Of a DNA stretch of 64,000 nt, positions 35,555 through 42,890 are shown piece by piece. The stretch is from DT-110 sp030148525. GTDB taxonomy: Bacteria > Bacteroidota > Bacteroidia > Chitinophagales > Saprospiraceae. The position numbers and the translations under genes are program-made. The first letter of the stretch is position 1. Every line of letters starts with the position of its first letter. The DNA is taken from NCBI GenBank assembly GCA_965227445.1, contig OZ245751.1:186001-250000 (forward strand), read 5' to 3'. The notes below the pieces were generated by a model. That model searched no databases. It worked only from the letters and a program-made list of their open reading frames with translations, and was not told the origin of the DNA.

Positions 35555-37327
35555 TTAGATCTGACTTTTTTGAAATTCCTTTGGCGTCATACCTACTTCC
35601 TTTTTGAATGCTGTGTTGAAAACGGTCTTTGAGTTGAAGCCACTTTCATAGGCCAGCCCGATCAAAGAAATATGGGTGTTGTCCGGGTCAAGGGCAAGTT
35701 GTTTAAAGTGTTCAATGCGCTTCTTATTGATAAACTCATTGAAATTTTGACCTATGGACTCATTCAATATCCAGGAAAGCTGATTAGGATGAATCTCTAC
35801 CTGCTCGGCTAGCGAGCGCAGGGTAAGTGAAGGGTTGAGGTATGGCCGCCCTGTTTCTACAAAAGCTTGTACTTTCTCCACCTGATCTTTGGTGATACTT
35901 TGATCAGGTTTTCTGGTCTTTCTTTCTTTGGGTTTTTCCAAGACCTTCGGATAGATCCTGTCGTGAAATGCTTGATATTTTGGATGTGAACGAATAGGAT
36001 TTCCTAATGGGCCACTAAACCCAATAAGTAGGATGGAAGAGGTTCTTTCGAAAAGCCTTTCTAAGATAGCAAATGCATCGTCAAATTGACCTAGATTGGC
36101 ATAGCTGGTGAAAAGGTAGGAATGGGCATGATGGGCATTTGGATCTTGAGCATGCTTTTCTAGATTTTGCAAATGTTGAGTTGTTTTTCCTTCGATAGCA
36201 TCGATTACGCATAGGAGCCCAAGTCTTTCATCTGGTGTCATGGCCTGTTCAGGAACATTATCTATAGCTTGCCGAGCTGCTTTAAGTTGACCTGTTCGAA
36301 TAAGTATATTGACACTAATAATGATTGCAGGGAGGTTTTTATCATTAGCTTCCAGCAACTCTGTTAGAATTACTTTTGCTTTCTTGTATTCACCTACGCG
36401 ATAGTAGTAGTTTGCCTCAAAGAATTTAGTCTCAGGGTTTAATGGGTCTGTTGATTTGGCAAAATGAATATGCTCTTTTGCCTTTTTAAAATCGCCTTGT
36501 AGAGTATGAAGAAATGAAACAAATTGATGGGCTTCTGAGTATGTAGGCTTGGCTGCCAGAGACCTCATACCATACTGCAAAGCTGAGGCAAAGTCAGCCT
36601 CAGTAAAAAAGGACTGCATACCTAGCATATAATTAAGTCCGGCATGGTCTGGGGCAAGCTTTTTGGCAATTGCTAAAGCCGTTGAGCATTTCTGCCATGC
36701 TTCTTCACGTGGAGCAAAACCAGCCACGGCCATAAAACTGTAGCTATCCGCAATGCCAATATAGCCTTCCACAAGGTTCTGATCTAGCTCTACAGATTTT
36801 TCAAAATGCTCTATGGCCAGAATAGTATCTTCAGGATTCCACTTATAGATATGATGACGCCCTTTTAGTAGGTGCTCGTATGATGAAATGCTCTTTGTAG
36901 GCCTTTCCACAAGCTGGTTGGATATGTCTAAATGCCCATGTTGCTCTCGGATTTTATCAGCAATGAGCAAGCTGATTTCATCTTGCGTTTCAAAAAGGCT
37001 TTCTAGCTTTCGGTCCCAGGTCTCTGACCAGAAATGCGTATCCTCCTCGACATCAATTAGCCTGGCGCGGACCCGAATTTTACCATCATGAATCTGTGCA
37101 CTACCCTCTAATAGGATTGCTACAGCAAGCTTGGTGGCGATTTCATCGAGGGAAGCATTGTGGTTTTTGAAAAAGAAGCTTGATGTGCGCGAGATAATTT
37201 TCAAGCCATCGATTTTGGCGAGGGCATTGATGATCTCCTCTGTGATACCGTCACAGAAAAATTCATTTTCACCATCTCTACTCAAATTGGTAAATGGAAG
37301 AACAGCAATTGATTTTCTTGAATTCAC
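35555..37327 (-). CDS. AraC-type regulator with FlgO/TolB-like and TPR domains
   Basis: A 590-residue protein with an unusual chain of domains. Residues ~1-130 match the FlgO/TolB-like N-terminal domain (SIAVLPFTNLSRDGENEFFCDGITEEIINALA...), often fused to adenylate-cyclase-associated TPR arrays. Residues ~150-470 are TPR repeats (EHFEKSVELDQNLVEGYIGIA, FKKAKEHIHFAKSTDPLNPE). The last ~120 residues are an AraC double helix-turn-helix (LAEQVEIHPNQLSWILNES, GLAYESGFNSKTVFNTAFKKEVGMTPKEF). The DNA-binding tail suggests a transcription factor whose activity is set by the TPR/FlgO part. It is the first gene of the large block and starts about 20 bases after palindrome f, so it likely regulates the following genes. 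Confidence 0.85.
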   Translation of the reverse strand: MNSRKSIAVLPFTNLSRDGENEFFCDGITEEIINALAKIDGLKIISRTSSFFFKNHNASLDEIATKLAVAILLEGSAQIHDGKIRVRARLIDVEEDTHFWSETWDRKLESLFETQDEISLLIADKIREQHGHLDISNQLVERPTKSISSYEHLLKGRHHIYKWNPEDTILAIEHFEKSVELDQNLVEGYIGIADSYSFMAVAGFAPREEAWQKCSTALAIAKKLAPDHAGLNYMLGMQSFFTEADFASALQYGMRSLAAKPTYSEAHQFVSFLHTLQGDFKKAKEHIHFAKSTDPLNPETKFFEANYYYRVGEYKKAKVILTELLEANDKNLPAIIISVNILIRTGQLKAARQAIDNVPEQAMTPDERLGLLCVIDAIEGKTTQHLQNLEKHAQDPNAHHAHSYLFTSYANLGQFDDAFAILERLFERTSSILLIGFSGPLGNPIRSHPKYQAFHDRIYPKVLEKPKERKTRKPDQSITKDQVEKVQAFVETGRPYLNPSLTLRSLAEQVEIHPNQLSWILNESIGQNFNEFINKKRIEHFKQLALDPDNTHISLIGLAYESGFNSKTVFNTAFKKEVGMTPKEFQKSQI

Positions 37328-37349
37328 ATTTAGTTTGCTCTAGGCATTG

Positions 37350-37418
37350 CTCATAACATTTAGTCCGGTAAACCCAGGTCGAGCAAAGCGAGTCTTGGGA
37401 TTACCGGACTGTTGGACG
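37350..37418 (-). other. attC-like palindrome f
   Basis: The best-formed site: on the minus strand outer left arm GTCCAAC (perfect RYYYAAC), inner stem AGTCCGGTAA.CCCA pairing with TGGG.TTACCGGACT (14 of 15), and outer right arm GTTATGAGC. Total about 69 bases with a central hairpin loop containing AGACTCGCTTTGCTCGA. Its right arm GTTATGAGC is the exact complement of GCTCATAAC in palindrome e. Confidence 0.65.
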
Positions 37419-37636
37419 GAGCCGCCCGGCTTTCGATGCACTTATGGGCAAAGTATCCCTAAATCTATTTCCCAAAATTCTGCTGTTGCAGCTTCCCGGC
37501 CGCCTGATTTGATTATCATTTTAAAAATACGACTATTCGAGCGACCAACCAAAGAGCCCAATTGATAAGGATGGTGGCTTTTTATGGATTTACTCAATAG
37601 CCTGCCCTTCCCATAACTCACCACAGGAGTATTGGG

Positions 37637-38845
37637 TCAAGAATGATTAACTACAACTACGGTCCGGCATTTTTCTTTAAGAGGCGGAGCTCTGGATGGG
37701 AGTAATAGGAGGATGGTATGCATCCTTCCTATCTCACAACAAGGGCATCTTGTGGGGTCGATACCTGTGAGTCGATAAAATCGCTCCTGCCAGGTACTGG
37801 GCGTCAGCTTTGGTTGAACCGGCTGCCCCAGTGCACCGCGGCACCTCGCAAGTCGCTTGGTCTTATCCCGATTAGCAAAAAGGCCATAGTATCGCACCTT
37901 ACTGAACCTTGCGGGAAGGATGTGTTGTAAAAAGCGACGAATGAACTCCTCCCAGCTTAAAGACATCACCTTTGATCGATTCTCATCCGCATAGTCTCGC
38001 CAGCGGAAGGCTACACGTTGCCTGGTTTTATCAATACCTACAATGCGATCATTACTGATGGCGATGCGTTTGACATAACGCCCCAAGTAGCCAAGCAACT
38101 TTTCCGGACCAGCAAATGGTTCTTTTGCATAAACAACCCAGCTCTTTTTGTACAGGGTGTTAAGCAAGTCATTCATCTGATGATAGGCACTCCACTGAGC
38201 GCACAAGCCTTCCAACCTTAAAGCACTTCGTTTATGAGCCTGTCGTAAAAAGCCAATGTACTTGGCACGAAATAAGGCCGATAAGGCTTTAACCGGGACT
38301 AAGTAATTTTTGCGCGCATTAATCCATTTACCACGAGCAGTTAAGCCTCCGGCCGGTACCAGGCAGTGGATATGAGGGTGGTAATGAAGGTTCTGGCCCC
38401 AGGTATGTAGAACCGCTATCATTCCACCATTGGCACCTAAATATTTCTTATCTCCAAGAAGCTCATTCAAGGATTCCCAGGCAGACTTAAAGAGTTGACC
38501 GTACAATAAACGTTCATTGTACCGAAGGATATCGTGCAGCTGCGAGGGAAGGGTAAATACAAAATGAAAATACCTGACCGGCAAAAGCTCCGATTGTCGT
38601 TTTTCCATCCACTCTTCGCGGGCCATGGACTGGCATTTCGGGCAATGCCCGTTCCGGCAACTATTGTAGCTGATTCGTACATGACCACATTCATCACACG
38701 CATCCACGTGACCACCCAGAGCTGAGGTACGGCATTGTTGGATATCCCGAATAACCTTCTTTTGTCTGGCAGACAGGTTGTGTTTGGCAGCATAAGTAAG
38801 AGCACCCAGGCTCAAGACCTCTGCTACCTCGTATTTCGGCTTCAC
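37637..38845 (-). CDS. IS91-family HUH transposase (third element)
   Basis: A 402-residue transposase. Zinc cluster CDECGHVRISYNSCRNGHCPKCQ near the N-terminus, HUH motif YHPHIHCLVPAGG, tyrosine region YLGRYVKRIAIS, and a C-terminal cysteine motif CPCCEIGRMHTILLLLPS. Same fold and order as 19927-21111 but clearly diverged. All catalytic motifs are present. It follows its recombinase gene with a 5-base gap. Confidence 0.9.
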   Translation of the reverse strand: MKPKYEVAEVLSLGALTYAAKHNLSARQKKVIRDIQQCRTSALGGHVDACDECGHVRISYNSCRNGHCPKCQSMAREEWMEKRQSELLPVRYFHFVFTLPSQLHDILRYNERLLYGQLFKSAWESLNELLGDKKYLGANGGMIAVLHTWGQNLHYHPHIHCLVPAGGLTARGKWINARKNYLVPVKALSALFRAKYIGFLRQAHKRSALRLEGLCAQWSAYHQMNDLLNTLYKKSWVVYAKEPFAGPEKLLGYLGRYVKRIAISNDRIVGIDKTRQRVAFRWRDYADENRSKVMSLSWEEFIRRFLQHILPARFSKVRYYGLFANRDKTKRLARCRGALGQPVQPKLTPSTWQERFYRLTGIDPTRCPCCEIGRMHTILLLLPSRAPPLKEKCRTVVVVNHS

Positions 38846-38850
38846 GATCT

Positions 38851-39678
38851 TTAATGGCTAAGCAAGTCCGGAACTTTATCAAAACCTGTGCTCTGTACGT
38901 GTAGATACCGGGCCGTGGTAGACAGATGAGCGTGACCGAGCATCTGCTTAATCACCATGCTATCCACACCGGCTTCCAATAAGTGAGTCGCAAAACAATG
39001 TCGCAATACGTGGACGCCCACCTGGCGTTTGATTCCTGCTCGCTGTCTTGATCTATGGAATACCTTTTGAACGGTACTTGCACTGATATGCTGACCGGCC
39101 ACCATACCTTCAAACAGGTATTTTTGGGGACGGTAGCACTTCCAATATGCCCGCAGTTGCTCTAGCATCCGGACTGTTAGTCTGGTATAACGGTCTTTCT
39201 TACCCTTACCCCGACGTACTCGCACTACCATGCGCTCAGAATCAATATCCGATGGTTGTAGGCAGATCAGCTCGCCCATTCTCAGGCCAGAAGTGTACAA
39301 AAGACTCAGTATCGCTCTGTGTTTTTGATTGCGAGTCAACTCTAACAAGCGATGTACTTCCTGTAAAGACAGGATCTCTGGCAATTCTTTGGGCCGTTTT
39401 GGTCGGGGCAGCAAGGTCGTGTTCCACTCCCGTCCTAATATCTGCTTCCATAAAAGCTTGATGCCGCTATGCGCACCGCTAATACTACCATAGCTGTAGC
39501 CACGCTTTTGGGTAATGTAGTTTATGTACGCAGCTACTTCTTCTTCACTCAATTGGCTTGGACATTTGCCATAATAGCGCCCCAACATGGATACAGCCGT
39601 AACGTAAGATTTAATGCTCGAAGCACTGTAGTTCTTACGTTCCATCCAACTGATCATCTTCTTTCGTAATGGTGTCAT
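38851..39678 (-). CDS. Tyrosine recombinase of third IS91-like element
   Basis: A 275-residue recombinase with N-terminal core-binding domain (MISWMERKNYSASSIKSYVT) and catalytic motifs LYTSGLRMGELICL, GKKDRYTRL, HVLRHCFATHLLEAG and GHAHLSTTARYLHV. Start ATG 39678 gives a normal-length N-terminus, which suggests by comparison that the related proteins at 19113 and 24183 start further upstream than their TTG. Confidence 0.9.
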   Translation of the reverse strand: MTPLRKKMISWMERKNYSASSIKSYVTAVSMLGRYYGKCPSQLSEEEVAAYINYITQKRGYSYGSISGAHSGIKLLWKQILGREWNTTLLPRPKRPKELPEILSLQEVHRLLELTRNQKHRAILSLLYTSGLRMGELICLQPSDIDSERMVVRVRRGKGKKDRYTRLTVRMLEQLRAYWKCYRPQKYLFEGMVAGQHISASTVQKVFHRSRQRAGIKRQVGVHVLRHCFATHLLEAGVDSMVIKQMLGHAHLSTTARYLHVQSTGFDKVPDLLSH

Positions 39679-39756
39679 CGTAGAGAAATTTGGTGAGTAA
39701 TAAGTTTCTCTACTAAAGTAAGGGCAACTTGGAGTTACCGCCGATCAGGCGGTTTA

Positions 39757-39796
39757 GTTCAACATTTATGTAAACGGAACAAAGTTCCGTTTATAC
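39757..39796 (-). other. Hairpin with GTTGAAC core near the recombinase
   Basis: A stem TAAACGGAAC/GTTCCGTTTA with GTTCAAC at its outer left edge (GTTGAAC on the minus strand, a perfect GTTRRRY). It lies between the array recombinase stop and the third IS91-like element. It could be an attI/attC-like site, or simply the recombinase's terminator, although no T-run follows. Confidence 0.4.
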
Positions 39797-39804
39797 AGAT
39801 ATGT

Positions 39805-41027
39805 CTATTCCTTCTTAAGATCCAAAAAATCTAAAGGACTAACAAGCTTCTCCCGACCACGCTTCGTTATGTGTGTATAGATCTGTGTCGTCTCCGCGCT
39901 ATTGTGTCCTAATAATTCCTGAATATACCTTAAATCCATCCCGCGCTCTAGTAAGTGAGTGGCGAATGAGTGCCGCAAAGTATGAACCGTGCTATACGGA
40001 TTGGCTCCGGCTTTCTTAACCGCTCGTCGAAAGATCTTCTGGATACTTGACGTACTGTATTGCCCACCGTCCTGGCCTTCGAAAAGCCAGTAGTACGGTT
40101 TGTAGGCTTCCAGGTACAATACCAATTGCTTAATCATAATATCCGAAAGCACGGTATACCGGTCTTTCTTCCCTTTCCCGCCCTTGATGAAGATTGTCTT
40201 CCGGTCAATGGATACGTCCTCCTTTCGTAATCGAGTATACCGCTTCCGAAAAGGTTTGGGCTTTGCCCAACCTTTTCACGCGAGTATATACTCGACTCGA
40301 AGTGGTTTGGTGTTCCAAACCACTTCGTTGTCGGTATACTTTCACCGATTCGCAATCCGCCACTGTAGATCAGCATCAGGATGGTGCGGTGCTTGACATT
40401 CTTTACGGAAGACAACAAGCGCTCAATCTCTGATTCACTGAAGACATTAGGAAGGGGCCGTCCCTTGCGCGGGCGAAGGTCGTAGAAGGTCCTCTGTTGC
40501 CCCAGCACTTTCTCGTAGTAAAACTTCACGGCATTCACTGCCTGGTTTTGTGTGGAAGACGACCAGTTCTTCTCCTCGGAGCTTTTGAGCAGGAAGGTCA
40601 AAATGTCCTGCTTTTCCAGGGAAGATGGGGCCCGGCCGGGGTAATATGCCAGGAGCAAGGCGAAAAAGTGCTTATACGTCTTTATGGTATTCCAACTGTA
40701 GCGCTGTACCCTCAATTGTTGCTCCATACGCGTGAGTTCATCGCCGTACTTTAGGAGGACCTGGGCTTTTTCCGCGGCAGGCTTTGGCGACGGCTTTTCC
40801 GGTGATTGTGTCAACTTTACCAAATTCGCTTTCCCAAAAAGGCCCAGGAGCTGCCGATAAGCTTCTTTAGAATAAGGAATGTGCCAGCAGCGTTCCCCGG
40901 GAGTCCAGCGGCTACCGGGTATCTGCTTCATCTGGCCGGGAAAGGCCTTATCGAATCCCAGTGGCCGTATGCCAATTCGTTTTTCGCCCTCGTAGGTGAG
41001 CGGGAAGATTTGTATGCGCATAGACAA
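39805..41027 (-). pseudogene. Tyrosine recombinase, interrupted by a palindromic element
   Basis: A recombinase split by element C (40238-40336). Removing 101 bases (element plus one TA) leaves exactly 374 codons, joining ...SGGLRIGES with TRLRKEDVSIDRK. The restored 373-residue protein has an extra ~85-residue N-terminal domain (RIQIFPLTYEGEKRIGIRPLG), a core-binding domain (RVQRYSWNTIKTYKHFF) and catalytic motifs HTLRHSFATHLLERG, IQELLGHNSAETTQIYTH with the IntI-like ending SPLDFL. It lacks the insertion between the catalytic boxes that defines integron integrases. It lies at the upstream end of the cassette-like array and has the same orientation as the cargo. As it stands the gene is broken. 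Confidence 0.8.
40238..40336. repeat. TACCG palindromic element, copy C (short form)
   Basis: 99 bp, ends TACCG/CGGTA, TA duplicated at 40236-40237 and 40337-40338. It lies inside the recombinase coding sequence, with the three-hairpin order of the family and a short hairpin 3 (GGTTTGGTGTTCCAAACC). Confidence 0.92.
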
Positions 41028-41081
41028 ATTTGCCCATCAATTTCCTGGAAAACTGGCAACCAGTCAAAAAATAGTCGTTAT

Positions 41082-41161
41082 TAACGGTTAAGAACCGATA
41101 CTAACGGTTAGTAACTGTTCTTAACGGTTAGCAACAGATCATAACGGTTATCATCGACTAC
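41082..41161. repeat. Four 20-bp iterons TAACGGTTA...
   Basis: TAACGGTTA recurs at 41082, 41102, 41122 and 41142, exactly 20 bases apart; copies 2 and 3 share more (TAACGGTTAGyAACwG). They sit 55 bases upstream of the interrupted recombinase start, within the 276-base gap between the two divergent broken genes, so they could be regulator or recombinase binding sites. Each contains GTTA, similar to the recombination core. Confidence 0.75.
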
Positions 41162-41302
41162 TACCAATCAACCAGAGGTAGCCGTTCACCAGTCGGGAAC
41201 CCAAACCGCCACCCGACCTAAACCTTCACCCTCACCGCAAATCAGGTTCACCCTTTTCCTTTTGCCGAAAGGCAGACCGGAAAACAAAACCTATCCCTGA
41301 TC

Positions 41303-41766
41303 ATGCCAAACCCAAAACGGCACTGCCGTCTCTGCAAGAAACCCGTCTACGGACGTACCGATAAGATATTCTGTACCATAGCCTGCAAAAACGAATACCA
41401 CGTACGCCTAAGACGTGCAACGGCCAGGGCCGTACTAGAAACCGATAAAATACTTCACCGCAACCGGTCGATTCTGCTGGAATGTCTCGGCAAGAAAAAG
41501 TCCCAAAAGCGCGTCCATCGATCCCTACTCGACAAAAAGAAGTTCAACTTCCAATACCATATACCGCTTCCGAAAAGGTTTGGGCTTTGCCAAACCTTTT
41601 CACGCGAGTATATACTCGACTCGAAGTGGTTTGGAGTCCCAAACCACTTCATTGTCGGTATACCAGCTACTACGTCAACAGCAGTGGTAAAATGTACCAC
41701 CTCGTCTACGACTTCGCCTGGCTCGAATTCCTGGATGGAACCATCCTCGTTATTCGGAGAACCTGA
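41303..41766 (+). pseudogene. Zinc-ribbon-like small protein, interrupted by a palindromic element
   Basis: Conceptual removal of element D (41562-41660) and one TA leaves 121 codons including the stop, with ...KKFNFQYH joined to TSYYVNSSGKMYHLVYDFAW and ending RRT. The N-terminus (RHCRLCKKPVYGRTDKIFC, then ACKNEYHVRL) has four cysteines in CxxC...CxxxC form, a small zinc-binding module seen in short Bacteroidota proteins of unknown function. As present, the open frame runs on through the element to 41896 and adds unrelated residues. Divergent from the recombinase. Confidence 0.75.
41562..41660. repeat. TACCG palindromic element, copy D (short form)
   Basis: 99 bp with TA at 41560-41561 and 41661-41662, inserted in the coding sequence of the zinc-ribbon gene. 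Hairpin 3 reads GGTTTGGAGTCCCAAACC. Confidence 0.92.
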
Positions 41767-41803
41767 CTGGAGGGACTTGCCGGAGCCGGGCTGCTTTGCT
41801 TGT

Positions 41804-42100
41804 GGCTGCTGTGTCTTTGCTCTTAATTGCGTAGTGCGTTATCGTGACCGAAGAGAACGAAGTGACTTGAGCGACTTAAGAGACTTGCTTGAGTAGGGTT
41901 CCTTATTGTTTCCTGGCTGCTGTGTCTCTGCTCTTAATTGCGTAGAGCGTAGTGCGTGGAGCGTTATCGTGACCGAAGAGAACGAAGTGACTTGAGCGAC
42001 TTAAGAGACTTGCTTGAGTAGGGTTCTTATTGTTTCCTGGCTGCTGTGTCTCTGCTCTTGATTGCGTAGAGCGTAGTGCGTGGAGCGTAGAGAGCCACTG
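41804..42100. repeat. Tandem direct repeats, 111-124 bp unit
   Basis: A unit beginning GGCTGCTGTGTCTyTGCTC starts at about 41804, 41915 and 42039, roughly two and a half copies. The first lacks a short GAGCGTAGTGCGTG-like insert present in the later ones. No gene, and the frames through it are not protein-like. Confidence 0.7.
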
Positions 42101-42119
42101 CAAACCACCGCCCATACGG

Positions 42120-42890
42120 GCTGCGCTCATCGCGTGAAAAAGGCATTTCGAAATCGGAGAGCGGAAATCGGTAGCGGAAATTTAAACTGCCTACTGTGAA
42201 CTGGAGACTGGAGACTGACTTCGAAATCGGAAGTATTCCGGAGAACCCCTCTCTTCCTAAGAACAGGGTACTGCGCAAGCGATTTATCCGGGGTGGTGAA
42301 AGAGAGGGGATCGACAAAATCTAAGCTCACCTGAAAACGGATTATCCCGGGGTGAGTTTTAGAAATCGGCATGCCTTCGCCCATTCCCACTTTCGCTGAA
42401 GCTTCAGCGGGCAGGTCGGGCTTCGGCAGCCTGGTAAAGCGGAAATACCTCGATCCCCTCTGTCTGTGAAACTCCGTGTAACTCTGTGGTTCAGGAAGCC
42501 CAATAGGCAATTCAGACTGCCTACTGAAGACTGCAAACTGCCGACTGACTTCGAAATCGGACACGAGCGGTAGCGACTGACGGTGATAAATCGGAGGTCG
42601 GAAATAAACTACCCATTGCGGACTGCCTACTGAGAACTGGAGACTGACTTCGAAATCGGAAGGTTACTGACTTTACTCCCACCGCTGAAGCGGATGGGCT
42701 TAAACTGCCAACTGAGAACTGCCAACTCATGCCCGCCGCAGTTTTAACGTAGGCGGGGAGCACTGCCCACAGCTACCTGAGCATCCTCCTTTTGGCGAAA
42801 GCCAATAAATGGCAACCTACATTGAGCACTCAATATTGAGCACTGCCAACTGGAGACTGCCAACTGCCGACTGAGAACTGCTAACTGCCT
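42120..42890. repeat. Degenerate short-repeat region
   Basis: This region is dominated by scattered variants of ACTGCCnACTG, GAGAACTG and GACTTCGAAATCGGA (for example near 42220, 42546 and 42646). It lies just 3' of the large adhesin gene. Open frames here have no recognisable content. It may be a decayed repeat family or simple-sequence expansion. Confidence 0.55.

Larger units (their letters stand above)
37420..39756 (-). mobile_element. IS91-like element with tyrosine recombinase, diverged third copy
   Basis: Same two-gene architecture as the other two elements but not the same sequence: recombinase 38851-39678 then transposase 37637-38845 on the minus strand. The 5' side ends with a stem ACCGCC...GGCGGT (39737-39753) next to TTTAGTTCAAC, whose minus reading is GTTGAAC (GTTRRRY-like), so the 5' end is again at a GTTG core. 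The 3' end could not be placed; 37420 is a guess based on the end of palindrome f. Confidence 0.6.

Noticed and set aside
40134..40330. Shared peptide TTKWFGTPNHFESSIYS in several frames
   Set aside because: It is translation of the TACCG palindromic element and recurs wherever the element lands; it is not a protein domain.
39805..41027. Canonical IntI integron integrase
   Set aside because: The ending resembles IntI, but the insertion between catalytic boxes that defines IntI is missing, so I call it only a tyrosine recombinase.
41082..42890. CRISPR array
   Set aside because: The iterons have variable 11-base gaps too short for spacers, and the longer repeats are tandem without spacer structure. 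No cas gene is present.
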